64,000 nt of DNA, taken from assembly GCA_913057175.1 (NCBI GenBank), contig CAJXNP010000008.1, positions 186,001-250,000 on the forward strand. The letters are read 5' to 3'. The DNA comes from an uncultured Cytophagales bacterium (GTDB lineage: Bacteria > Bacteroidota > Bacteroidia > Cytophagales > Cyclobacteriaceae). This document shows, piece by piece, positions 56,115-64,000 of the stretch (position 1 is the stretch's first letter; every line of letters begins with the position of its first letter). The notes beneath the pieces were generated by a model. The model saw only the letters and a list, made by a program, of their open reading frames with translations. It made no database searches and had not been told where the DNA came from. The position numbers and the translations under genes were made by a program.

Positions 56115-56151
56115 GGTTTTTCAAACAATCAAAATTCAATAATGTTTCAAA

Positions 56152-56604
56152 CTACAAAACCTCCTGGATCTTGTATTTTCTTTTATTGAACTCAAATTCA
56201 CTTCCGGCGGTTTTTCCTGAAAATTGTTGTCCGATTGGCGAAGCCTGGGAAATGATGAAATAATCCTTTCCTTCAATTTTTGTTTTTCCAACGGCGATGG
56301 CAATATAATAATTGCCAAGATTTGTCATCACCAGGCTTCCCAGTGCTACCTTTTTACTTTGTTTATCGGTTTTGATCTGAGCCATCACTTTTTGCATTTT
56401 CTGCGATTCCAGTAGTTGGGCAGAGAATTTCTCCCTTTCGATATGGATCATCGCCCGATTAGTTTCATACTTATCCCCGACACTGCTTTTTGTCTCAGTG
56501 TCAGCAGATTCCTGCAGTTCATCAATTCCCATTTGAGCGGATTTGATTTTCTTATCAATAAATTCCTGACAAGCATTAAAAAGGTGATCTTTAACTGATG
56601 GCAT
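56152..56604 (-). CDS. GreA/GreB-like C-terminal domain protein
   Basis: A 150-residue protein with an N-terminal helical stretch (residues about 1-75, MPSVKDHLFNACQEFIDKK, likely coiled-coil) and a C-terminal FKBP-like domain ending ISQASPIGQQFSGKTAGSEF and KYKIQEVL. The last part matches the end of Gre factors (SPIG near residue 128, then GK-x-x-G-x-x-F). It lacks the full-length GreA tip acidic pair that I would expect, so it may bind the RNA-polymerase secondary channel without cleavage stimulation. Some annotations call such proteins by an unrelated fatty-acid name. It precedes the 136-aa gene. Confidence 0.72.
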   Translation of the reverse strand: MPSVKDHLFNACQEFIDKKIKSAQMGIDELQESADTETKSSVGDKYETNRAMIHIEREKFSAQLLESQKMQKVMAQIKTDKQSKKVALGSLVMTNLGNYYIAIAVGKTKIEGKDYFIISQASPIGQQFSGKTAGSEFEFNKRKYKIQEVL

Positions 56605-56803
56605 ACTTAAACAAATTATATTCTGAAATAATGGCCTATTTATACTAACGAAATCTAATTTTTCCTACCTAAAAATTTTTGGGCATTTCAAATCATACTT
56701 CAAAAAACGTGGACGGGAAATCTGAATTATCCTATTTTTCATTATTTGATGTGAATTTCTTGAAAAACAAGTCCATGTTTGTTTCAATTCACCCGATAAA
56801 CTA

Positions 56804-56811
56804 TATTTTTG
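56804..56811 (+). promoter_or_regulatory. fabG promoter -7 element
   Basis: TATTTTTG matches TAnnTTTG, 69 nt before fabG. TTTG at 56778-56781 is a -33 candidate but the spacer is 22 nt rather than 19. Confidence 0.45.
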
Positions 56812-56880
56812 GCTTGCAAAAGCTAAAAATATTCAAATAGCACGTCACTCAATTTGACTATATAATCTAAACACATAAAA

Positions 56881-57627
56881 ATGAAATTGTTAGAAGGAAA
56901 AGTTGCCTTAGTAACCGGTGCTTCAAAGGGTATTGGCAACGCTATCGCAAAAAAATACGCTGAACAAGGCGCGAATGTTGCATTTACCTACCTGTCAAGT
57001 GTGGAAAAAGGTGAGGCGCTTGAAAAAGAACTAAGCAGCTTTGGTATCAAAGCAAAAGGATATCGTTCCGACGCTTCCGACTTCGCTGCTGCAGAAGAAT
57101 TGATCAACAATGTGGTCGCTGATTTTGGCCAGTTGGACATCCTCATCAACAATGCTGGTATTACACAAGACACCTTGTTATTGCGCATGAACGAAGAGCA
57201 ATGGGACAAAGTCATCAACGTCAATTTAAAATCCTGCTTCAATACCGTCAAAGCTGCTGCCCGAACATTTATGAAACAAAAAAATGGCTCGATCATCAAC
57301 ATGTCATCAGTAGTTGGTGTAAAAGGAAATGCCGGTCAGGCCAACTATGCTGCTTCCAAGTCAGGAATCATAGGTTTTTCTAAATCCATCGCGCTAGAAT
57401 TGGGAAGCAGAGGAATCCGCTGTAACGTAGTTGCCCCTGGTTTTATCGAAACGGAAATGACAGAAGTTTTAGATGAAAAAACAGTGCAATCCTGGAGAGA
57501 CGCTATTCCACTGAAAAGAGGAGGAACACCAGAAGATGTAGCCGATTGTTGTGTTTTCCTGGGAAGCGATATGAGCAGCTATATTACCGGACAGGTTTTA
57601 CAGGTAGATGGTGGAATGTTGACATAA
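56881..57627 (+). CDS. fabG: 3-oxoacyl-[acyl-carrier-protein] reductase
   Basis: NADPH-dependent reductase of the fatty-acid elongation cycle. The 248-residue protein has the Rossmann loop VTGASKGIGNAIAKKYAEQG, NNAGITQDTLLLRM, and the catalytic Ser-Tyr-Lys triad in NMSSVVGVKGNAGQANYAASK. The C-terminus GQVLQVDGGMLT is the family standard. It is not in a fab cluster here, so it may act on another keto-acyl substrate, but the sequence looks like a true FabG. Confidence 0.95.
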   Translation: MKLLEGKVALVTGASKGIGNAIAKKYAEQGANVAFTYLSSVEKGEALEKELSSFGIKAKGYRSDASDFAAAEELINNVVADFGQLDILINNAGITQDTLLLRMNEEQWDKVINVNLKSCFNTVKAAARTFMKQKNGSIINMSSVVGVKGNAGQANYAASKSGIIGFSKSIALELGSRGIRCNVVAPGFIETEMTEVLDEKTVQSWRDAIPLKRGGTPEDVADCCVFLGSDMSSYITGQVLQVDGGMLT

Positions 57628-57746
57628 CCATCTGAAATTCAGGAAAAGGATAAAAATTCTGATAAGAGTGTAAACTAAATTGTTTTTATTAGCTGATAAT
57701 CAATATTTTTCCTTTTCTAAGTTCGTTTTGATTCAAAATTCACACT

Positions 57747-59831
57747 ATGCAACAAATCAATTTCCTGTTTGAAACTTCTCCATGGTTTCTGTTGCTGTGC
57801 CTTGTTATAGCTGCGGGATATGCGTTTGTTGTCTATTTCAAAACCAAAAATCCGTGGAGCCTTCAGACAAATATAATTCTGGGTATTCTCAGGTTCCTGT
57901 TCGTTTTTGTTATTTGCATATTGCTTTTGGGTCCGCTCATCAGACAGGTTTTCAATAGCTATGAAAAACCTGTCGTCGTCGTCGCATTGGACAACTCTCA
58001 AAGTATTGCTGAGATCGAATCCCCGGAACAAAGAGCAGCTCTATTGGAGAGGATAAGAAGCTTGTCTACAAGTCTATCTGAAAATGATTATGATGTTGAA
58101 ATAAAAACGTTTGATGAAAGCTGGCCTGTTGGACAAGTGGATTCAATCCACTTCAATCACAACCAATCCAATCTTAATGAAATCCTGCAGGAAATTCAAA
58201 ACGAGTATGAATCGCGCAATCTTTCCAATGTCGTTCTCATTTCCGATGGTATTTATAACCTAGGGAACAATCCCGTTTATCAACCTTATTCATTTGCGAT
58301 AAATACAGTTGGGATTGGTGATACCATTCAAAAACCCGATCTGATTTTAAACAATCTCGTCTATAATAAAATTGCTTACCAGGGAAATAAATTCCCACTT
58401 ATTGTAGAGTTCTTTAGTGTCGGTTACATTGGCGAAACCCTTGAGATCGAAATTGTTAATCGTGGGCAGATAATTGAGAAAAGAGAATTAGAGGTCTCAG
58501 ACAATAATCAATATTTTGAAGAGCAGTTTTATATCGAGGCAAAGGAAAAGGGGTTTCAGCAATACAAAGTTTTACTTAAGGAAAAGGAAAATGAACTTTC
58601 ATCTGTAAACAATCAAAAAGATGCTTTTGTCGATGTTGTCGAAGGAAAAGAGCGAATCCTGATCGCGGCACCATTTCCACACCCTGACATCAAAGCAATC
58701 AGATCTGCTGTTTCGGATAATAAAAACTATGAAGTACTAACCTACATCGAGGGTATTGACAAAATGCCTGAGGGTCAGTTTGATGTGTACATACTTCACC
58801 AGATCCCCAATATCAGAAATACCCACAACCAATTGTTAAATAGAATTAATGAAGAAAACCTACCCGTCTGGTATATCCTTGGTCCATTATCCAACCTGAC
58901 AGGATTTAATGAAAGCAACCATATTGTCGAAATCCAGTTGATCAATAATCAGAAAGACGATGTATTTACATATCTGAATCCGGGATTTGCGACTTTTAGG
59001 CTAACCGATGAAAGCAATACCATATTCAGGAAGTATCCTCCCGTCTCGGTTCCATTTGCCAATTTTACCATTAGCTCTGCCTCTGATGTCATTCTCTATC
59101 AGAAAGTGGGAAGCATAGAAACAGACAAACCACTTTTTATGGTTAGCACCGGAGATAGAAAAGAAGCCGTGTTAATAGGTAGTGGTGGTTGGCAATGGCG
59201 ATTAGCGGAATATGCTCAAAATGAATCGACTGGTGGATTTGACGAAATGGTTACCAAGACCATTCAATATCTTTCTGCAAAAGATGACAGGCGGAAATTT
59301 AAGGTTTATCCGGTTAAAAATGAGTTTTATACGAATGAGCCAATCGTGTTTGAAACGGAAGCTTACAATGATATTTATGAAAGGATTTATGGCCAGGAAG
59401 TTGGTTTGATCTTGAAGGATGAGAATGGAAATTCCAATTCCTATCAATATGTGACAAGTGAAGCCAATTCAAGGTATACGATTAACAATTTAATTCCGGG
59501 AGTGTATCAATTTACTGCAAGCGCTGACATAAATGGACAGAGGGAAAGTTCCACAGGATCGTTTATTGTCAAAGAACTTCAAATCGAACAAACCGTTCTG
59601 ACCGCCAATCATCAGTTGTTAAGAAATCTTGCGAATGAAAATGGAGGAAATTTTTATTCACCGGATGATTTGGATAAGCTGTCCGGAAAAATGACACAGT
59701 TAAAGGCGCAAAGTGTCATTCACAGTCAGGAAGACTATCTGAGCATTATCAATATCAAATGGGTATTTTTTCTGATACTTTTGCTGTTTAGCATTGAGTG
59801 GTTTTTGAGAAAGTACCACGGCAGCTATTGA
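57747..59831 (+). CDS. VWA-like membrane protein
   Basis: A 694-residue membrane-anchored protein. Two N-terminal helices (about residues 10-30 and 42-62) are followed by a von Willebrand factor A-like domain beginning KPVVVVALDNSQSIAEIES with the metal-site D-x-S-x-S. A large periplasmic region follows, with a Gatase-like stretch and NGGNFYSPDDLDKL near the end, then a final helix (VFFLILLLFSIEWFLRKY). This layout is common in Bacteroidota as VWA/BatA-like proteins, but no bat operon is nearby. Function unknown. The next gene begins 9 bp downstream. Confidence 0.82.
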   Translation: MQQINFLFETSPWFLLLCLVIAAGYAFVVYFKTKNPWSLQTNIILGILRFLFVFVICILLLGPLIRQVFNSYEKPVVVVALDNSQSIAEIESPEQRAALLERIRSLSTSLSENDYDVEIKTFDESWPVGQVDSIHFNHNQSNLNEILQEIQNEYESRNLSNVVLISDGIYNLGNNPVYQPYSFAINTVGIGDTIQKPDLILNNLVYNKIAYQGNKFPLIVEFFSVGYIGETLEIEIVNRGQIIEKRELEVSDNNQYFEEQFYIEAKEKGFQQYKVLLKEKENELSSVNNQKDAFVDVVEGKERILIAAPFPHPDIKAIRSAVSDNKNYEVLTYIEGIDKMPEGQFDVYILHQIPNIRNTHNQLLNRINEENLPVWYILGPLSNLTGFNESNHIVEIQLINNQKDDVFTYLNPGFATFRLTDESNTIFRKYPPVSVPFANFTISSASDVILYQKVGSIETDKPLFMVSTGDRKEAVLIGSGGWQWRLAEYAQNESTGGFDEMVTKTIQYLSAKDDRRKFKVYPVKNEFYTNEPIVFETEAYNDIYERIYGQEVGLILKDENGNSNSYQYVTSEANSRYTINNLIPGVYQFTASADINGQRESSTGSFIVKELQIEQTVLTANHQLLRNLANENGGNFYSPDDLDKLSGKMTQLKAQSVIHSQEDYLSIINIKWVFFLILLLFSIEWFLRKYHGSY

Positions 59832-59840
59832 TCTTTAGCC

Positions 59841-60539
59841 ATGAAAAAGCTTACTCTTTATTTCTACCTTGCGCTGGCAGCTGCGAATATCATCGGTCAC
59901 TATCTGAATTTAAGCTTGTTGACCCAAATCAGCAAAACACTTTTAATGCCTTCGTTAGCCCTGTTTTTTATTCAAAGATGGCAGGGCAAAAAAGACATTT
60001 CATTTTTATTCACCCTTATCGCGCTGATTTTCTCCTGGATAGGAGATGTTCTGCTAATGTTTCAACATGACAACAACAGCTTTTTTCTCTTTGGACTGGG
60101 AGCTTTTTTATTGGCGCATATAACTTATATGTTTGACTATTACTATTTACAAATTAACCTGGGTCAAAAGCAAAATCGTACTTTTATTGTTTTAAGAGTC
60201 ATTATTCTGGCATTTGCCGGAGGTGCCTTGCTGAACGTTTTATGGCCTCATTTATCCTCAATGAAAATACCTGTGGTTCTCTATACTTTGGTAATCGTGT
60301 TGATGGCTGTTTTTGCTGTTTTGAGAAGAGATCGTACAAGCCCAAGCAGCTTTTCATTTATTTATGGTGGGGCACTGCTTTTTATCGTAAGTGATGGGAT
60401 GATTGCGGTAAGCCGGTTTTTACAACCGTTCAATTATCAAAGTGAGTTGATTATGCTAACGTATATCTTTGCTCAGTTTTTTATTGTCAAGGGAGTGCTG
60501 GAGCATAACCGTTTGGTCAATTCACCTGAATTAACCTGA
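59841..60539 (+). CDS. Lysoplasmalogenase-like (YhhN/TMEM86 family) membrane protein
   Basis: Integral membrane protein of 232 residues with about eight hydrophobic helices. The segments TLLMPSLALFFI, ALIFSWIGDVLLMF and GALLFIVSDGMIAVSRF carry the conserved Asp residues of the YhhN/TMEM86 family, which in animals hydrolyses lysoplasmalogens. The bacterial substrate is unknown. It begins 9 bp after the VWA-like gene, so the two are one transcript. Its last codons overlap the 3' end of the convergent DUF2807-like gene by 9 bp. Confidence 0.85.
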   Translation: MKKLTLYFYLALAAANIIGHYLNLSLLTQISKTLLMPSLALFFIQRWQGKKDISFLFTLIALIFSWIGDVLLMFQHDNNSFFLFGLGAFLLAHITYMFDYYYLQINLGQKQNRTFIVLRVIILAFAGGALLNVLWPHLSSMKIPVVLYTLVIVLMAVFAVLRRDRTSPSSFSFIYGGALLFIVSDGMIAVSRFLQPFNYQSELIMLTYIFAQFFIVKGVLEHNRLVNSPELT

Positions 60540-61055
60540 AACGATAAATGCTGCCAAATCTATGAGACCGACATTCGTCAAACGAAGTAAAGAAAGATTT
60601 AAGTTTCTAAAACCTTTATTTTGTGATTGTTCAACCGACGCTTGATAACTCATCGGCTTGTAATCCAGTGATATAATTTTTGCCTGATCGCTTACAATTA
60701 TTCTGTCAAGCTGATCATGATTGACAAATATCTTTACTTTATTGGCCTCATTATTCTTTATTTTTATCAATCCAAAAAACTTATTAATTATCGGCATACC
60801 AATGGTCAGAATGCCATTTTCTTCACTGGTATTAATCTTTTTTATAATGTTTTCAGGAGCTTCAATGATTAGTTTTTTATTTTCACCTTTAGTCAGGTAA
60901 ACTTCACAACTCATGTCAATTCTAGTCAACTTAAGATCAACCAGGTTGTATATTTTTTTTGAATTTGCCTCTCCAAGGAAAATATTATTATCAGAAAGCG
61001 TCAGAAGAAGAATCAGGAAGGTCAGTCCGAGGTATATTAATTTTTCTTTTTTCAT
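60531..61055 (-). CDS. Short DUF2807-like (GIN-domain) exported protein
   Basis: Small secreted protein of 174 residues. A hydrophobic signal (KEKLIYLGLTFLILLLTLS) is followed by a strand-rich region with the GIN theme: LTRIDMSCEVYLTKGENKKL, then NNEANKVKIFVNHDQLDRII and VSDQAKI. The typical family continues for further beta-helix turns; this one ends soon after, at IDLAAFIVSG, so it may be truncated or a shortened member. No frame shift was evident by eye. Function unknown. Confidence 0.65.
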   Translation of the reverse strand: MKKEKLIYLGLTFLILLLTLSDNNIFLGEANSKKIYNLVDLKLTRIDMSCEVYLTKGENKKLIIEAPENIIKKINTSEENGILTIGMPIINKFFGLIKIKNNEANKVKIFVNHDQLDRIIVSDQAKIISLDYKPMSYQASVEQSQNKGFRNLNLSLLRLTNVGLIDLAAFIVSG

Positions 61056-61162
61056 GGCTAAACTTCAGTTGTTACTCAATAGATGACCGAAGATGCCGGA
61101 AGGTTGCAGAATGTTCAAAAAAATTATTGTGAATTGTCAATATTGCTTGCCGAATTGTAGTG

Positions 61163-62620
61163 CTACTTGTTCTTATTTCCTATTTTTTCTAATTTTTCCT
61201 CTGCATACTCTTTTAAGAATGGTACAGAAAAGCTGAATACAAATGTCCACCTACTCCATTTTAATGTTCCGGTTTTTTCGGGGTCGAAAATTTCACTATC
61301 ATCTCCACTACCATCATCCGGAAATGAAATCGGACGGGCAAAATCTGATTTAGAGCCTGTATGAGTTGCTCCCAGTGTAATATCCGCACCTTTAAATGTC
61401 AGGACTACACCACCACCGTAATTATAGTTATCCGCTGCAATTGTGCTGTTGTTGGTTTTTGGTTTGTTTTCAGTAAATGCAGTTGGGCTACCTTTTACGG
61501 CTGATAAATCCGTACAGGCGCTTGCATAAGCTGAAACTTTTTCGCTGAAAAACCATTCCAAACCAAGACCAGCGTTGATGATACTTTGAAATTCATCTAC
61601 TACTAAAAATGAGATAATAGAATCCGGATTGCTCTGCATGGTGTGATCAGCGGCCTGAAACACGGTATATTCAGGTATTTTATGAAAATATTCTGCGCTG
61701 AAATGGATACTGCTTTTTCCAAGATGAAAGGTACTTCCTACGCCAATGGACAATGGTGACTTATGAGTTAAGTCCAAACCATTTTGATAACTATTGGCGT
61801 AGCTGTCAGGCATGGAAGAGACACCTTCGATTCCAGAAAAGTAATATTGATAATTATAGTTGGCATTACCTCGCAACTGAAGAGATGGTGTAGTTATGGT
61901 CAGCCCCAAATCAAGATTTTTTGCCTGATATGCAGCAGCCAATTTGAATATCAAGCCATAAGATTTTAGACTATAATCTCTACTATATGTGTAAGTAGCC
62001 ACATTACCATTATCTTCCAAAGCCCTCAAACGAATAGTATTTCCTTTTTTCTGATTATTAATTGTGAAAAATCCTGACATGCCCAGACTAAACCTATTAT
62101 TTAAAGGCCTGGACCAGGATCCTCCAAACCATTCCTCCTTAGCTTTGGCAACCAGGTTAATTTCTCCCTCAAAAATCTCCTCACCAGGCCAAGCCTCAAT
62201 AACATCCCCTTCAATCTGCTCGCGGTAGTTGAAACTAAGATCATTCCGCTGTCTGGATAGGACAGCATAGGCAAAATGATCTTTGGGCATAAACCCAACC
62301 TTAAATGTTCCGGCAGCCAGGCTCGGAACACCGTCGAATTCTGAAGACGACAAACTGTTATTATCTCCAAGAGCATTTTCCATTTTCAGGGTGTTCCATT
62401 GATAAACATCCGCACTGATCAAAAATGCGGGGTTCTCTATCAATCCAAGTCTGGCAGGATTGTAATAAACGGCGCCAAGATCCTCTACTCCACCAATAAC
62501 AGAGCCACTCAATAACATAGACCTGGTCCCATATTGTTGTGTCCAGAAATGTCCGTTTTGGGAAAATAATATGGTCGGCAAACCGCAAAGAATGATGGCT
62601 AATGCTGTTAACTTATTCAT
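61163..62620 (-). CDS. Outer-membrane protein, OmpP1/FadL-like
   Basis: Probable outer-membrane beta-barrel of 485 residues, likely a hydrophobic-compound transporter or porin. The signal peptide (MNKLTALAIILCGLPTILFS, then QNG) is followed by the FadL-type N-terminus GSVIGGVEDLGAVYYNPARL (the GxxDxxAxYxNPAxL theme). Alternating strands follow throughout, for example GANYNYQYYFSGIEG-like pieces, and it ends SRWTFVFSFSVPFLKEYAEE. It lacks the canonical C-terminal Phe. The substrate cannot be told. Confidence 0.82.
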   Translation of the reverse strand: MNKLTALAIILCGLPTILFSQNGHFWTQQYGTRSMLLSGSVIGGVEDLGAVYYNPARLGLIENPAFLISADVYQWNTLKMENALGDNNSLSSSEFDGVPSLAAGTFKVGFMPKDHFAYAVLSRQRNDLSFNYREQIEGDVIEAWPGEEIFEGEINLVAKAKEEWFGGSWSRPLNNRFSLGMSGFFTINNQKKGNTIRLRALEDNGNVATYTYSRDYSLKSYGLIFKLAAAYQAKNLDLGLTITTPSLQLRGNANYNYQYYFSGIEGVSSMPDSYANSYQNGLDLTHKSPLSIGVGSTFHLGKSSIHFSAEYFHKIPEYTVFQAADHTMQSNPDSIISFLVVDEFQSIINAGLGLEWFFSEKVSAYASACTDLSAVKGSPTAFTENKPKTNNSTIAADNYNYGGGVVLTFKGADITLGATHTGSKSDFARPISFPDDGSGDDSEIFDPEKTGTLKWSRWTFVFSFSVPFLKEYAEEKLEKIGNKNK

Positions 62621-62925
62621 GGTTGTTTTACAAAGAATAAGATAAGAAACATTTGATAAAAACTGGTTTAAGCAGGATTAAAAAAACAATAATTAAGCGG
62701 TTTTTAAATTTGAAATTCTGAAACATGGAAATAGGATTGCCTCTATTATTAACCAACTGAGCAGCCAATTAATTTATCAATTCGGTACGAGGACGATTTT
62801 TTTGGAATCATACAAAATAACAATTCCTTAATTGTGAGTGAATTGCATTTTTCCATATTAAAAAATAACAGTTTTCATTTGATCAAGAAGGTTGAAATCT
62901 CATTGAAGCAAATTAAAATGGCGGG

Positions 62926-62946
62926 TAAATTGTAAACTAAATTGTA
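62926..62946 (+). promoter_or_regulatory. Direct repeat upstream of the antitoxin gene, candidate operator
   Basis: TAAATTGTA occurs twice (62926-62934 and 62938-62946), 12 bp apart, about one helical turn. It lies just upstream of the -7 element. Repeats in this position suit autoregulation by the antitoxin. Confidence 0.45.
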
Positions 62947-62965
62947 GTTTTGTCGTTTTTAAATG

Positions 62966-62973
62966 TATATTTG
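62966..62973 (+). promoter_or_regulatory. Toxin-antitoxin promoter -7 element
   Basis: TATATTTG matches TAnnTTTG, 16 nt before the ATG at 62990. ATTG at 62941-62944 gives a 21-nt spacer, so the -33 element is weak. Confidence 0.5.
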
Positions 62974-62989
62974 TCATAAACTTTGATCA

Positions 62990-63496
62990 ATGAAAACCGG
63001 CATTAAAGAAAAAAAATCCACCTCTACCTCCAACAAAGAGCTGAAGCTATACGTGCGGAACCTGCCCCGAGGAAAAACACTTAAAGTGAGCGAGATCTCC
63101 TATCCGTATGTATTAAAAGATAAAATACTGGTTGCCAATGCAGTAAAAAGGGGAGTCACCAACAATCTTTTTGAGGAAATTAAATCCAATTCACCTTTTG
63201 ACGACCTTCAATGGTCAAAATTCCTCGATGTAAATATCCGAACATTGCAACGGTACAAATCTTCCAAAGACCATATCTACAAGCCACTCCAAAGTGAAAG
63301 GATTTTTGAGCTGGCCGAAATAGTCAGTGCTGGGAAGTTGATATTTGATACCGATGAACAATTTAAAATCTGGCTGGTCACACCAAATCTTGCATTGGGC
63401 AAGGAGAGGCCCATTAATCTTCTTGACAGTTCTTATGGGAAAGAACTTGTACTGGCCGAATTGAACCGAATAGAACATGGTGTGTTTGTTGTATGA
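62990..63496 (+). CDS. ParS/MbcA/Xre-type antitoxin with DUF2384 domain
   Basis: Antitoxin of the RES-domain toxin encoded next. The 168-residue protein has a helix-turn-helix-like middle (NIRTLQRYKSSKDHIYKPLQ) and the C-terminal toxin-binding domain with LQSERIFELAEIVSAGKLIF, FKIWLVTPNLALGKERPINL and LLDSSYGKELVLAELNRIEHG. These match the ParS/DUF2384 family. It ends in the ATGA overlap with the toxin gene (4 bp), the normal order. The direct repeat upstream suggests autorepression. Confidence 0.88.
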   Translation: MKTGIKEKKSTSTSNKELKLYVRNLPRGKTLKVSEISYPYVLKDKILVANAVKRGVTNNLFEEIKSNSPFDDLQWSKFLDVNIRTLQRYKSSKDHIYKPLQSERIFELAEIVSAGKLIFDTDEQFKIWLVTPNLALGKERPINLLDSSYGKELVLAELNRIEHGVFVV

Positions 63497-63954
63497 TCGT
63501 CTACAGGTTGAGTAGAAAAAAATACAAAGACGAACTTTCTGGCACCGGCGCTTCACTGCACGGACAAAGATGGAATTCGAAAGGAATTGAGGTAATTTAC
63601 ACAGCTCAAACAAGGGCTCTCGCCAACAGTGAAGTGGCAGTCCATTTACCGTTAGGGATACTGCCCGCAGATTATTTTATGGTTAAAATAGAAATACCAG
63701 ATTCGATTAAAATTGAGGAACTTAATAAAACTGATCTGCCATCGAACTGGGATTCCATACCGTTCCGGCCGGAAAGTCAGCTTGTTGGTGACGAGTTTGT
63801 CAATGCCAATGAAGCTGCGGTATTAAAAGTACCAAGTGTGGTGGTAAAAGGTGAAAACAACTATATCATTAACCCAAAACACCCCGATTTTAAGAAAATC
63901 AAAATTTTAGATTCCGAACCATTTCCATTTGACCCGCGGCTATTTAACAACTAG
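63493..63954 (+). CDS. RES-domain toxin
   Basis: Toxin that in characterised relatives degrades NAD+ or modifies a nucleotide-linked target. The 153-residue protein starts MIVYRLSRKKYKDELSGTGA, with R5, then LHGQRWNSKGIEVIYTAQT (the RWN-x-x-G core) and SEVAVHLPLG (conserved E). The R, E and S that give the family its name are present or plausible. The length and the overlap with the upstream antitoxin gene (ATGA) fit a ParS/RES type II system. Enzyme activity here is inferred. The gene ends 46 bp before the window edge. Confidence 0.88.
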   Translation: MIVYRLSRKKYKDELSGTGASLHGQRWNSKGIEVIYTAQTRALANSEVAVHLPLGILPADYFMVKIEIPDSIKIEELNKTDLPSNWDSIPFRPESQLVGDEFVNANEAAVLKVPSVVVKGENNYIINPKHPDFKKIKILDSEPFPFDPRLFNN

Positions 63955-64000
63955 CCTATTGATCGGTAACTGACGATTTTTTTAACCTCAGATATAAAAA

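Larger units (their letters stand above)
62621..62989. other. Intergenic region upstream of the toxin-antitoxin pair
   Basis: AT-rich 369 bp between the divergent FadL-like gene and the antitoxin gene. The minus strand has a promoter-like near-match next to the FadL-like start (CAAAGAATA at 62631, spacing one base too long). The plus strand carries the direct repeat and -7 element described separately. No gene or RNA was recognised. Confidence 0.45.

Noticed and set aside
57669-57683. 15-bp sequence TGTAAACTAAATTGT shared with 62931-62945
   Set aside because: In AT-rich intergenic DNA a 15-mer match within 64 kb is expected by chance about as often as not, and the two genes share no function.
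63955-64000. Terminator after the RES toxin gene (seven-T run)
   Set aside because: The upstream stem is only about 3 bp, and the window ends too soon to judge.

Overview
The window looks like chromosomal DNA of a marine or soil Bacteroidota, most likely in the Cytophagales. The evidence is lineage-typical families (DUF4290, DUF3109, a T9SS type B / gliding-associated C-terminal domain, WG repeats, a CPA2 antiporter paired with universal stress proteins), few Shine-Dalgarno sequences, and the Bacteroidota promoter signature TAnnTTTG, several times with TTTG 19 nt upstream. Base composition is moderate to AT-rich. I see no rRNA, tRNA, CRISPR array or insertion sequence.

Layout. 1-1.3 kb: left edge of a division/cell-wall cluster on the minus strand (mraZ, then rsmH cut by the window edge), with a promoter and GTGGG-type boxes upstream of mraZ. 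1.5-10.7 kb: housekeeping genes (thioredoxin-like lipoprotein, polyprenyl diphosphate synthase, alpha/beta hydrolase, valS, GNAT, dapF, rplS, purine nucleoside phosphorylase). 11-16.5 kb: dnaN converging on a minus-strand run uvrD/pcrA-DUF4290-murA. 16.7-20.4 kb: DUF3109, two AT-rich orphan genes, a small membrane protein, map and a Nudix hydrolase. 20.4-25.05 kb: rimP-nusA-infB operon with a very good promoter and an intrinsic-terminator-like hairpin in its leader. 25.3-27.8 kb: cysS and a secreted M28 peptidase. 28-34.5 kb: secreted or surface proteins (WG repeats, T9SS cargo, transglutaminase-like). 34.7-38.7 kb: three-gene envelope glycan operon (GT-C membrane protein, methyltransferase-GT2 fusion, FkbM methyltransferase). 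38.7-43.8 kb: two paralogous cassettes of universal stress protein plus cation/proton antiporter, with a DUF4168 gene on the opposite strand between them. 44-57.6 kb: glyS, an SDR protein whose 3' end overlaps a Na+/bile-acid-symporter-type transporter fused to an acyltransferase, thrC, fused isobutyryl-CoA mutase (icmF), a YitT-type membrane protein, a GreA-like protein and fabG. 57.7-62.6 kb: VWA-like membrane protein, lysoplasmalogenase-like protein, DUF2807-like protein, FadL-like outer-membrane protein. 63-64 kb: a ParS/RES-type toxin-antitoxin pair.

The most notable items are the transporter-acyltransferase fusion, the putative attenuator ahead of rimP-nusA-infB, the Cys-to-Asp replacement in MurA (predicts fosfomycin insensitivity), the boxes upstream of mraZ, the duplicated stress-protein/antiporter cassettes, the methyltransferase-glycosyltransferase fusion, and strong hairpins placed in convergent gene ends (dnaN/murA and SDR/transporter-acyltransferase).

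No undescribed defence or mobile system is evident. Most of the window is core chromosome, and the only accessory-looking parts are the toxin-antitoxin pair and the AT-rich patch near 17.3-18.6 kb. All assignments are by eye from motifs, with no database search.
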